Positions 42,384 to 50,269 of a stretch of DNA of 64,000 bases are shown here, piece by piece (positions within the stretch are counted from its first letter, which is position 1; every line of letters starts with the position of its first letter). The notes under the pieces were generated by a model. That model saw only the letters and a program-made list of their open reading frames with translations, did no database searches and had not been told where the DNA came from. Location of the stretch: the NCBI RefSeq assembly GCF_000337335.1, contig NZ_AOJN01000023.1, positions 50,627-114,626 on the forward strand, read 5' to 3'. Position numbers and translations under genes: made by a program. Source of the stretch: Halorubrum distributum JCM 10118. Its GTDB lineage: Archaea > Halobacteriota > Halobacteria > Halobacteriales > Haloferacaceae.

Positions 42384-42805
42384 TGGTCCGCGCCCTGCTG
42401 CGCAACCTCGTTAGCGGACCGCTCGCGGTTCAAATGCGCCGGTTCGTAATGGTGGGCGCGTTCACCGCAGGGATACAGATGGGCCTGTTGTGGCTGTTCG
42501 ACGACGTCGCCGGACTGAACTATCTCCTCGCCGCGACGATCGCCATCGAGATCACGATCGTCCTCTCGTACGTCTTCAACAACGCGTGGACGTTTCAGGC
42601 GAGTCAGAACACCGGCCTGTCCGAGTACCTCGGCGGACTGCTTAAGACGAACCTGGTTCGCGGTACCGCGTGGCCGATACAGATCGGTGTGCTCTACGCG
42701 CTCGTCGAGTGGGGCGGGATGACCGCACTCGTCGCGAACGTCCCCGCGATCCTCATCAGCGGGCTCTACCGCTTCGCGCTCGACTCGCAGTGGACGTGGG
42801 GGTGA
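42383..42805 (+). CDS. GtrA family membrane protein
   Basis: 140 residues with four hydrophobic segments, as in GtrA. RRFVMVGAFTAGIQMGLLWLF and LSYVFNNAWTFQA are the family motifs, and SGLYRFALDSQWTW is the ending. GtrA proteins help move polyprenyl-linked sugars across the membrane for cell-surface glycans. The start overlaps the sulfatase-like gene stop by one base, which hints that the two act together on a surface polymer (inference). Confidence 0.9.
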   Translation: MVRALLRNLVSGPLAVQMRRFVMVGAFTAGIQMGLLWLFDDVAGLNYLLAATIAIEITIVLSYVFNNAWTFQASQNTGLSEYLGGLLKTNLVRGTAWPIQIGVLYALVEWGGMTALVANVPAILISGLYRFALDSQWTWG

Positions 42806-42830
42806 TATCCGCCTCGCCGCGTCGAGTCCA

Positions 42831-43532
42831 TCAGAACGGGAGCCGCGGCTCGACGCGCTCGACGAGGTCGCGGACCGCCTCCTGTTTGTAGTAGCCGACC
42901 GCGGACGCGGCCACGACGAGCGCGACGAGCGCCATCGCGGAGAGGAACCGGCCGCTCGCGAGCTCGCCGCCAGCGTACACCGTCAACACGTACGCCGGGA
43001 GGCGGCCGACGGCGATGACGCCGATGAAGGTGGGCAGCGACCACTTGGTGAGGCCGCTCAAAAAGCAGATGGCGTCGTCGGGAAGCCCGGGGATGATGAC
43101 GAACGCGAACAGCCCGGGAATTCCCACGGTGTCGACGAACCCGTCGAACCGCTCGATCACGTCCTCGTGGATGACGTTCTCGACGAAGGAGCGACCGTAG
43201 CGTTTCGACAGCGAGAAGGCGACCGCGCTGCCGATGAGCACGCCGGTGAGGCTGTACACCGTGCCCCAGAACGAACCGAAGAGGTAGCCCGCGACGAGGG
43301 CGACGACCTGTCCCGGGATCGGGGCGACGATGACCTGGAGGGCCTGGATGCCGATGAACACGATGGGGGCGAAGATACCGAACTGGTCGAGCCACGTCCG
43401 GAGGGCCTCGGCGTCGGTGATGAAGCCCGCGTAGCGGCTCACGAGGACGTAGAGCCCGACCGCGAGGACCGCGACGCCGACCACGGCCGCGATCCCCCGC
43501 CGGCGGTCCGCCCGCGAGGAGAAGAGTTTCAT
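42831..43532 (-). CDS. TVP38/TMEM64 family membrane protein (VTT domain)
   Basis: 233 residues with about six hydrophobic segments. The VTT/SNARE-associated motif region reads VIVAPIPGQVVALVAGYLFGSFWGTVYSLTG, then FVIIPGLPDDAICFLSGLTKWSLPTFIGVIAVGRLPAYVL. This family includes proposed lipid scramblases and transporters. The substrate is unknown. It converges with GtrA and starts 87 bases from the DUF429 gene stop on the same strand. Confidence 0.87.
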   Translation of the reverse strand: MKLFSSRADRRRGIAAVVGVAVLAVGLYVLVSRYAGFITDAEALRTWLDQFGIFAPIVFIGIQALQVIVAPIPGQVVALVAGYLFGSFWGTVYSLTGVLIGSAVAFSLSKRYGRSFVENVIHEDVIERFDGFVDTVGIPGLFAFVIIPGLPDDAICFLSGLTKWSLPTFIGVIAVGRLPAYVLTVYAGGELASGRFLSAMALVALVVAASAVGYYKQEAVRDLVERVEPRLPF

Positions 43533-43619
43533 TCGTGTCGTAGCGGGTGACAGAGGGTCTTGAAGCTTACCAACGCCGGGATCGACCGTCCCGAGACGGA
43601 CGCGGGGCGAGGAGGCGTC

Positions 43620-44390
43620 TCAATCCAGCCGCTCCGCGCTCCAGTACGCCATCCGCATCGGAATCCCCACGCCGTCGCGGTAGTCGGCGCCCTCCGGCAG
43701 GAACCGGAGCTCGTCGAGCGGACGGCGGGCGACGGCCGCCAGCCCGAGCGCGTCGACCGCGTCGTCGACGGTCGGGTCAGCGGCGACCGCGACGTCGCTC
43801 TGCGCCTCGGAGAGCACCCGACAGACCCGGCCGAGCGCCGCGTTCGGATCGTCGAGGTGGCCGTCGAGCGCGCCCAGTCGCTCGCCGACGCCCGGCACGC
43901 CGGTTTTCGAGTGTTCGAGCGGGCTGCCGTTGAGTCCGCGGAAGCACACCTCGGGGTGCGCCTCCAGAATCCGCTCTCGCGCGGCCTCGTCCTCGCGGAG
44001 GAACGCGTCGACCTCGCCGACCGCCGGCGCGATGTGGTACGACTGCCGGCTGAGCCCCTTGTCGAGGTCGGCGCGGTTCCGCTCGTTCACCGTCTCGTAG
44101 TTGGCCCCGTCCGTCGCGGCCTCGCACGCGCTCCGCGACGGGACGGGAAACACGCTGCTCGGACGCTCGGCGGCCGACCGCGCGGCCGAGTCGACGGCCT
44201 CGCGGGCCGCCAGCGTCTCCGCGTCGTGGGGGAGGCCGATCGGTACGTCGACCAGCATCCGGTCGACGCCGTCGTTCCACAGCGCTTCGAGGTCGCGTTC
44301 GAGGCGCGGCTCCGGTTCGTCGTCCTCGAACACGACCGCGAGCCACGCGCCGCCCGCCCAGTCGACGCCCGCGACGGTGTCGGGTGTCAT
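43620..44390 (-). CDS. DUF429 family protein (RNase H-like nuclease fold)
   Basis: 256 residues. VAGVDWAGGAWLAVVF at the start, MLVDVPIGLPHD, and a late ADPTVDDAVDALGLAAVA provide the spaced aspartates of an RNase H-like fold, as predicted for DUF429. EVCFRGLNGSPLEHSKTGVPGVGERL is also characteristic. Biochemical function is unknown. TTGAATAG about 27 bases before the ATG at 44390 supports a leaderless start. Confidence 0.87.
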   Translation of the reverse strand: MTPDTVAGVDWAGGAWLAVVFEDDEPEPRLERDLEALWNDGVDRMLVDVPIGLPHDAETLAAREAVDSAARSAAERPSSVFPVPSRSACEAATDGANYETVNERNRADLDKGLSRQSYHIAPAVGEVDAFLREDEAARERILEAHPEVCFRGLNGSPLEHSKTGVPGVGERLGALDGHLDDPNAALGRVCRVLSEAQSDVAVAADPTVDDAVDALGLAAVARRPLDELRFLPEGADYRDGVGIPMRMAYWSAERLD

Positions 44391-44495
44391 CGATCGATCG
44401 CTCGTTCCCGTGCCTATTCAATCGGTCCGGTCCGCGGACCGATCGCTCGGGGCATAGGGCCCTGCGAGGCGCGGTCGAAGCCGCGACGCGGCGCG

Positions 44496-45944
44496 CTACG
44501 GCGAGACGGGTACGTCGTCTGTCACGGGAACCGCCGGGTCGACGGTCACGTCGAACCGGACGCCGCCGCTCGCGCTGTCGCCGACCGAGATGTCCCACCC
44601 GTGGGCGTCGGCGATGCGCTCGACGATAGTCAGCCCGAACCCGGTCCCGTCCGTGGCGGTCGTGTATCCCGCTTCGAACACGCTCTCGCAGTCCGTCTCG
44701 TCGAGCCCCGGTCCGTCGTCGGCGACGTAGAACCCGTCGGCGGACGCCCCGATCGTCACGGTCACGGGCGACCCGCAGTGGTCGTCGACGTTGCGGAAGA
44801 GATTCTCGAGGAGCCGCCGGATCCGGGAGCGGTCGCCGGAGACGGTTATCTCGTCGTCCGCCACGTCGAGCGTGTCGGCCGGACAGCCGAACGGCTTCCA
44901 GGCCTCCGCGGCGAGCGCGCCGACGTCGACCGGCTCCGGCTCGGACACCGACTCGCCCTCCTTCGCGAGCGTGAGCAGCTCGTCGATCATCTGCTCCATC
45001 CGCTCGTGTTCCCGTTCGAGGGCCTCGAAGTGCGTCGCCTCGCCCTCGGCGCGAGCCATCTCCGCCGCCGTCTTCGCGTTCTGGAGGGGCGTCCGGAGGT
45101 CGTGCGACACGATCGACGTGAACTCGTCGAGCCGCTTGTTCTGTCTGATCAGCTCCTCGCGCTGCCGCTGTTCGCGCGTCGCGTCACGGAGGATCCCCAC
45201 GGACCCGCGGAACTCGTCGTCGAACGGGAGCGCGGCCATGTGGTCGTAACACGGCACCGTCTCGCCGTCTTTCGTGTGGATGTCCACCCCGAACTGCTGC
45301 GTCTCCGGCCCCGCGCTGGAGACGATCGTCGCGAGCATGCCGTTCGCCCGCTGGACACCCTCGTCGGACTTGATCTTGCCCGGCGGGCTGCCGATGATCG
45401 CCTCCCTGTCGTAGCCGACGAGGTCGAGGAACGCCTCGTTGACGTACTCGAACTCCGCCTCGGCGTTCACGACGTAGATCGGATAGTCGAGCGCCCGGAG
45501 GACCGTCGAGTATCGCTCCGACTCGATCTGGGCGCGGTACTCCGTCGCGGCGTGCTTGACCCGGTTGGCCAGGCGGCGGTGTTGGTCGGGGCCGCCCTTC
45601 TGGAGGTACCCGGTCACGCCGGCGTTGATCGCCTGCGCCGCGATCTCCTCGCTGCCCTTCCCCGTGTAGAGGATAAAGGGGAGGTCGGCGTAGTGATCGC
45701 GGACGGCGTCGAGCAGTTCGAGTCCGTCCGTCCCGGGCATCTCGTAGTCGCTCACGACGCAGTGGACGGACCGCTCGTCGAGCGTGTCGAGCACCGCGTC
45801 CGGACTGGCCACCGTGGTTATTTCCACGTCGCCGAGCTCCCGCTGGATGAAGGATTTGGTCAGGTCGAGAAACGCGGGATCGTCGTCGACATGTAAGACT
45901 TCGATCGACGCAGTGGCGGCTTCATTCGGGTTATCGATCGACAT
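44496..45944 (-). CDS. hybrid sensor: REC-PAS-histidine kinase
   Basis: 482 residues. Residues about 15-130 form a receiver domain (EVLHVDDDPAF, phospho-site aspartate in VVSDYEMPGTDG, YLQKGG lysine). A PAS domain (about 145-260; YPIYVVNAEAEFEYVNEAFLDLVGYDR) follows. A HisKA helix with VSHDLRTPLQN gives the phospho-histidine, and the HATPase end shows NLFRNVDDHC, YVADDGPGLD and GTGFGLTIV. It is soluble, with no membrane segment, so it senses something inside the cell. No partner response regulator is adjacent. GTTTAGAAC about 27 bases upstream supports the ATG at 45944. Confidence 0.93.
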   Translation of the reverse strand: MSIDNPNEAATASIEVLHVDDDPAFLDLTKSFIQRELGDVEITTVASPDAVLDTLDERSVHCVVSDYEMPGTDGLELLDAVRDHYADLPFILYTGKGSEEIAAQAINAGVTGYLQKGGPDQHRRLANRVKHAATEYRAQIESERYSTVLRALDYPIYVVNAEAEFEYVNEAFLDLVGYDREAIIGSPPGKIKSDEGVQRANGMLATIVSSAGPETQQFGVDIHTKDGETVPCYDHMAALPFDDEFRGSVGILRDATREQRQREELIRQNKRLDEFTSIVSHDLRTPLQNAKTAAEMARAEGEATHFEALEREHERMEQMIDELLTLAKEGESVSEPEPVDVGALAAEAWKPFGCPADTLDVADDEITVSGDRSRIRRLLENLFRNVDDHCGSPVTVTIGASADGFYVADDGPGLDETDCESVFEAGYTTATDGTGFGLTIVERIADAHGWDISVGDSASGGVRFDVTVDPAVPVTDDVPVSP

Positions 45945-46222
45945 TCCAACTACCGATCAAGAGGGGTTCTAAACGGAAAAATATCCGGCTGTAGTGTCTC
46001 GTTTCGAGAAGCCGATCGGGGAGACAATCGGCCGCTCGTCTCGAATCTCTTACACTTCAGATCGCCGGCGACGCGACCGCGATTTCCGCCGTTTCGGCCT
46101 CCCCGCTGCGCCCGGGAAACGCACGTCTCGGAACGCGGTGGTCGGGTGACATCCGCGGCGGAACACCGCGGCTTCACCAAAGGTAGGTACGCGTCTGTAG
46201 TCGGCGGAAAATGCGGGAGAAG
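45945..46222. other. gene-free stretch before tRNA-Pro
   Basis: Part of the 745 bases between the histidine kinase and the CHY gene. It holds the kinase promoter and a short inverted repeat, CCGCGG/CCGCGG, near 46154-46172. No coding bias is seen in any frame. Confidence 0.5.
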
Positions 46223-46295
46223 TGGGCCGGCACGAATTTGAATCGTGGTTACGGCCACCCGAAGGCCGAAGGATACCAAGCTACCCCACCGGCCC
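46223..46295 (-). tRNA. tRNA-Pro(CGG)
   Basis: On the minus strand, acceptor GGGCCGG pairs with CCGGCCC, with discriminator A. The anticodon arm is CGGCC/GGCCG with loop TTCGGGT, giving anticodon CGG. The T arm is CACGA/TCGTG with loop TTCAAAT. ATTAAAAG near 46318-46327 is the TATA box, about 27 bases upstream. CCA is not encoded and no intron is present. Confidence 0.97.
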
Positions 46296-46414
46296 GCACT
46301 CGACAGAAGGCCGCTCGTTCTTTTAATCCTTCCGAAAGGGGGCGATCGAGACGGACCGGAGGGACGAGGAGTCGATAGCATATCTAGGTCATCGACGCCA
46401 GACGCGGGTACCAC

Positions 46415-46697
46415 GAAGCCCCAGTCGCGAGGACTCGATGCGCTCGTTGCGGTCCTCAGTCGCTCGTTACACTCGCTCCCTGCGGTCCTTACGTCGCGCG
46501 TCTTCGTCCTCGCGACTGCCCCTTCGAGTCCCGCCCCGCACCGCAACCGCACCTCACGCCTCCCCAGCCTCGTCAGGCGCGTCCTGCGGGCTCCCTTCGG
46601 TCGCCCTCGTCGCGCCCGACTCCCTCGCGCGTGCTGACTCGCGCCCGTCGGGCGCTCGCAGGCACGCGCCACCGCTGCCGCGTCATCAATTATAAAT
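46415..46697 (-). repeat. dispersed structured element, copy D
   Basis: The long stem is CAGTCGCGAGGAC (46422-46434) with GTCCTCGCGACTG (46506-46518). The second hairpin pairs GTCAGGCGCG with CGCGCCCGAC; the single exception is G.U on the minus strand but A-C on the plus strand. The third hairpin has inner arms GCGCCC/GGGCGC and outer GCGCGTGC/GCACGCGC. ATTATAAAT (46689-46697) at the outer end overlaps the last codons of the CHY zinc-finger gene. Confidence 0.8.
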
Positions 46698-47127
46698 CGC
46701 CGTCGCCATCTCCGTCGACTGTCCCCCCCATCTCGAAGTATCGGTCGCGATGCTTCCGACAGCCGGGGTTGAACGCGGCGCCGCAGGCGGGGCAGGCGTC
46801 GTCGTCGGCCGCGAGGTATTCGCGGGCCGTGAGCGTCGTCCCGCAGGCGCCGCACAGGACCGCCGGATCGTCGAAGCGCTCGCGGGGCCACGGGACCGCC
46901 TCGTGGTCGGCGGCCGCGTCGTGGCAGGCGTCGCAGGGGTAGTACGCCTCACAGCAGCCGAACCGGAGCGCGACCACGTCAACGGGGGCGTCCCAGTGCG
47001 CACAGCGCGTCTCTGGGTCGACGGCGACGCCGCGCAGGGGGACGTCGAAGCGCGAGTCGGTGTCGGGCGCGGTCGTCGTCTCGCGGTCGGGCGTCGACGC
47101 GTCGCCGTCGGGTGGTGTCGCGGTCAT
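46690..47127 (-). CDS. CHY zinc finger protein
   Basis: 145 residues. A 30-residue acidic N-terminus precedes many zinc ligands: CAHW, CCEAYYPCDACHD, then a C-terminal CGACGTTLTAREYL and CPACGAAFNPGCRKHRDRYF. This spacing is the CHY zinc finger, also found alone in archaeal and fungal proteins of unknown role. The gene starts 11 bases after the trmY stop and is probably co-transcribed with it. Its 3' end overlaps the TATA-like end of structured element D. Confidence 0.85.
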   Translation of the reverse strand: MTATPPDGDASTPDRETTTAPDTDSRFDVPLRGVAVDPETRCAHWDAPVDVVALRFGCCEAYYPCDACHDAAADHEAVPWPRERFDDPAVLCGACGTTLTAREYLAADDDACPACGAAFNPGCRKHRDRYFEMGGTVDGDGDGDL

Positions 47128-47138
47128 CCGTCTCGCGG

Positions 47139-47753
47139 TCAGTAGCTGGCGTAGCCGTCGGTGTCGAGCCAGTTGTGGACGACGGTAACGGTGTGGTCCG
47201 CGTGGAGGGGTTCGGGGCCGACGCGCAGCCGCCGCTCCGCGCGGTCCGCGATCGCGTCCGCCTCCTGCTCGGCGAAGTCGTGGTGGTCCGAGAGCACGAA
47301 CACGGGGTCCGTCGGCGGCTCCGCGTCGCCCAGCGGGTCGCCCTCCTCGTGGAGCTGGACGAGCGTCCCGTCCGGACCGCGGCCGTCCCCGCCGACGAGC
47401 CGGTCGAGCGTCGCGTCGAGGCCCATCCGGCGGAGTTCGACGCCCGGAGAGACGTCGGCGGGCATGTGGCCGATCGCGTCGTCCCGCGCGGCGAGCGCGT
47501 CGCGGATCCGCGCGGCGACGTTGCGCTCGTCGGGGTGGAGGTGACGGAGCGTGTCCGAATCGAAGGTGACCGTGAACTCGTCGGCGACGACGAGGTGGAC
47601 CCGGACCGCCTCGCGGATCCCGTGCGAGAGGAAGACGCCCGCGCTCACGCACCGACAGAGCAGATCGAGCCGCCCGGCCCCCGGGATGTCCGACAGCGAT
47701 ATCGCGTCGGGATCGGTGGGCACGTCGCGGCCGATGACGACGAACTGGCGCAT
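47139..47753 (-). CDS. trmY: tRNA pseudouridine(54) N1-methyltransferase
   Basis: 204 residues. TrmY methylates pseudouridine 54 in the T loop of archaeal tRNA, giving 1-methylpseudouridine. The fold is SPOUT-type. MRQFVVIGRDVPTDPDAISL, SAGVFLSHGIREAVRVHLVV and DPVFVLSDHHDFAEQEADAI (the knotted SAM loop) are the family motifs. The start at 47753 follows a CCTTATGA box by about 27 bases; a frame 14 codons longer is rejected since it covers that box. The same box faces the small zinc gene on the other strand. Confidence 0.93.
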   Translation of the reverse strand: MRQFVVIGRDVPTDPDAISLSDIPGAGRLDLLCRCVSAGVFLSHGIREAVRVHLVVADEFTVTFDSDTLRHLHPDERNVAARIRDALAARDDAIGHMPADVSPGVELRRMGLDATLDRLVGGDGRGPDGTLVQLHEEGDPLGDAEPPTDPVFVLSDHHDFAEQEADAIADRAERRLRVGPEPLHADHTVTVVHNWLDTDGYASY

Positions 47754-47775
47754 ATCCGGGGCTCGCCCCCGACCC

Positions 47776-47783
47776 TCATAAGG
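47776..47783. promoter_or_regulatory. shared TATA-like box of two divergent leaderless genes
   Basis: TCATAAGG lies about 24 bases before the GTG at 47804 on the plus strand and, read as CCTTATGA, about 27 bases before the trmY ATG at 47753. The two start codons are only 50 bases apart, so a single bidirectional site may serve both. Confidence 0.6.
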
Positions 47784-47803
47784 CGTGCGACCCAACCGCC
47801 GCC

Positions 47804-47944
47804 GTGAGCCTCACCGGACTCTGCCAGGTCTGCGAGGCGGCGACCGCGACCCGCACTTGCGACCGCTGCGGGCGCGCCGTCTGCGACGACCACTGGGACG
47901 AGCGGGCCCGCGCCTGTTCCGGGTGCGCCGCCGGGCGCGGGTAG
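47804..47944 (+). CDS. very small zinc-finger protein
   Basis: 46 residues, too short for many gene finders. GLCQVCEAATATRTCDRCG and AVCDDHWDERARACSGC give three cysteine pairs and a histidine, enough for one or two zinc sites, as in haloarchaeal mini zinc-finger proteins. The GTG start at 47804 sits at the right distance from a TATA-like box. High third-position GC and the cysteine spacing argue for a real gene. It is divergent from trmY and converges with pyrF. Function unknown. Confidence 0.68.
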   Translation: MSLTGLCQVCEAATATRTCDRCGRAVCDDHWDERARACSGCAAGRG

Positions 47945-47986
47945 CTCGACCCGGGCGCTCGGCCGAACGGTCGCGCCGTCCGCGAC

Positions 47987-48817
47987 CTACCGGTGCCGGT
48001 TCAGCCGCTTTCTGAGCCGCTTCGCCGCGTCGCCCGCGGCGCCGAAGTACGTCGCCTCGTCGCCGGGGCGGCTCGACTCCTCGCCGGCGAAGATGATCCC
48101 CCGCGAGGAGTTCACGAGCCCCACGTCGACCGGGAGACCGGGGCGCTCCGCGAGCCCGTGTTGGACCGCGGCCTCGGCGTCGCCCCCCTGCGCGCCGACG
48201 CCGGGCACGAGGAAGGGGATCTCGGGGACGATCTCGCGGACCGTCTCCAGCTCGTCGGGCGTCGTCGCGCCCACGACGAGGCCGACGTTGCCGTTCGCAT
48301 TCCAGGTGTCCGCGAGCGCGGCGACGCGCTCGTAGAGGGGCTCACCCGAGGCAAGTTCGAGGTCCTGGAGGTCGGCCCCGCCCGGGTTCGAGGTGCGACA
48401 GAGCGCGAACACGCCCTTGTCCGCGCGGTCGAGGAACGGCTGGAGCGAGTCGCGTCCGAGGTACGGGTTCACGGTGATCGCGTCGACGTGGTCGAGGACC
48501 TCGGCGTACCGCCGCGCCGTGTTGCCGATGTCGCCGCGCTTCGCGTCGAGCAGGACGGGGACGCCCTTCCCCTCGGCGTACGCGGCGGTCTCGCGGAGCG
48601 CGCGCCAGCCGTCCGGGTCCTCGTAGAAGGCGGCGTTCGGCTTGTAGCAGGCGGCGTGCTCGTGGGTCACGTCGATGATCCGTCGGTTGAACGCCCACCG
48701 CGGGAGGTCGGCGTCGGTCACGGTCTCGGGGAGCCGGCTCGGGTCGGGGTCGAGCCCGACCGAGACGACGCTGTCGACCGCGTCGATCCGGTCCGCGAGC
48801 GTCTCGAAGAAGCCCAT
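47987..48817 (-). CDS. pyrF: orotidine 5'-phosphate decarboxylase
   Basis: 276 residues. It makes UMP from OMP, the last step of pyrimidine synthesis. The catalytic segment LLDAKRGDIGNT has the conserved Lys and Asp residues; VSVGLDPDPSRLP is the opening and LVPGVGAQGGD the phosphate loop. The size and layout match the longer PyrF subfamily (type 2) of haloarchaea and some bacteria. No other pyr gene is adjacent. It stands alone, divergent from the MFS gene. Confidence 0.95.
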   Translation of the reverse strand: MGFFETLADRIDAVDSVVSVGLDPDPSRLPETVTDADLPRWAFNRRIIDVTHEHAACYKPNAAFYEDPDGWRALRETAAYAEGKGVPVLLDAKRGDIGNTARRYAEVLDHVDAITVNPYLGRDSLQPFLDRADKGVFALCRTSNPGGADLQDLELASGEPLYERVAALADTWNANGNVGLVVGATTPDELETVREIVPEIPFLVPGVGAQGGDAEAAVQHGLAERPGLPVDVGLVNSSRGIIFAGEESSRPGDEATYFGAAGDAAKRLRKRLNRHR

Positions 48818-48979
48818 ACGCGCCCTGCGGCGGGGGGCCCACTAACCGTTGTGTTCCGCGGTCGCCCGCGACCGGGGTGTTCGTCGGTCGAACGTACCGG
48901 ACGGTCCGACGTATGTGCCGATCGGGGGATCCCGTAATAACAGGATACACCAGTCGGCCCCTCGTCGGTCGCCACACGC

Positions 48980-50236
48980 ATGGCCGGTAGCACTGGCGGT
49001 GGCCTTCGGGAGTCGCTCTCCGGACCGATCCTGAAGTACTACGCCTACAAGGCGACGAAGGCGGTCGAGTTCTACCGGCCGATCATGTACCTCTTCTTCC
49101 TGGCGCAGGATATCTCCTTCACCCAGATCGCCGTTCTGGAGGCGCTGTACAACCTGACGACGCTGTTCGGCGAGATCCCGACCGGCTACGTCGGCGACCG
49201 CGTTGGGCGTCGCAACAGCCTCCTCATCGGGACCGGGCTCATCTCGCTGACGCTCCTCGGTATCGGTTTATCGAGTTCGTTCCTCCAACTGGCCGTCCTC
49301 TACGTCTGCTGGTCGCTGGGGTACAACTTCCGCTCCGGAAGCGAGGACGCGTGGCTCTACGACACGCTCACCGACGACCTCTCGGAGGACGAGTTCGCCC
49401 GCGTCCGGGGCCGCGGGGAGTCGGCGGCGCTGGCCGTCGGCGCCGTCGCGGCGATCCTCGGCGGGTATCTCGGAAGCGTCGACCTCTCGTACCCGTGGTT
49501 CGTCGCGGCGGGCGTGACGAGCCTTGGGGTCCCGGTACTGCTCACGCTCGACGAAGCCGAGACGTACAGGCAGACCGATACTGGCGACCTGAGCCTCCGC
49601 CGGACGGTCGGCATCGTGAAAGACGTCCTCTCGCGCCGTCGGTTGCGGTCGTTCCTGCTGTACTACTACGTCCTGTACGCCGCGGTCACGTACCTCGTGT
49701 TCGTCTTTCTCCAGCCGATCTTCGAGACCGTCGTTCTCGACCTCGGGATCCGGCAGCCGCGGGTCGAATCGCTGCTGGGGTGGTTCTACGCGGCGTACAG
49801 CCTCGTCGGCGCGGTGCTCACCTACTACACGGGTGCTATCAGGGAACGGATCGGACTGCGGACGTGGTTCCTCCTCCTGCCGTTCGCCGTCGGCGGCGCG
49901 CTGATCGGGATGTACTTCGTCCCGGTGCTCGCGCTCCCGACGTTCCTCCTGATCCGCGGGGTGTCGGACGTCACCCGGTCGTTCGCCGGACAGTACATCA
50001 ACGACCGGGTCGAGTCGCTCGGCCGGGCCACCGTCTTGAGCGCGATGGCGATGGTCAGCGGTCTCGCGGTCGTCCCGTTCCAGCTCGGCAGCGGCCTCCT
50101 CTCCGACGCCGTCTCCCCGCTGTTTGCGCTGGGCGTTGGCGGCGCCATCCTCGTCGTCGGGGCGACGGCCATCTTGCTCTGGGAGGTCCCCGTCGGCGAC
50201 GACGCGGTCGACGCTCCGAACGACGACCGGGCGTGA
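48980..50236 (+). CDS. MFS transporter
   Basis: 418 residues, about twelve hydrophobic segments. The loop GYVGDRVGRRNSLLIG between segments 2 and 3 is the canonical MFS motif A, and LWSLGYNFRSGSEDAWLYDTL is typical of a subgroup of archaeal/bacterial MFS permeases of unknown substrate. The opening YYAYKATKAVEFYRPIMYLFFLAQ is also subgroup-specific. It is followed by a converging ATP-grasp gene. Confidence 0.87.
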   Translation: MAGSTGGGLRESLSGPILKYYAYKATKAVEFYRPIMYLFFLAQDISFTQIAVLEALYNLTTLFGEIPTGYVGDRVGRRNSLLIGTGLISLTLLGIGLSSSFLQLAVLYVCWSLGYNFRSGSEDAWLYDTLTDDLSEDEFARVRGRGESAALAVGAVAAILGGYLGSVDLSYPWFVAAGVTSLGVPVLLTLDEAETYRQTDTGDLSLRRTVGIVKDVLSRRRLRSFLLYYYVLYAAVTYLVFVFLQPIFETVVLDLGIRQPRVESLLGWFYAAYSLVGAVLTYYTGAIRERIGLRTWFLLLPFAVGGALIGMYFVPVLALPTFLLIRGVSDVTRSFAGQYINDRVESLGRATVLSAMAMVSGLAVVPFQLGSGLLSDAVSPLFALGVGGAILVVGATAILLWEVPVGDDAVDAPNDDRA

Positions 50237-50269
50237 TCGGCGGCCCAGTCCGTGCGAAACGCCGGCGAC

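Noticed and set aside
43560-45896. 778-codon open frame on the plus strand
   Set aside because: Shadow of the DUF429 and histidine kinase genes.
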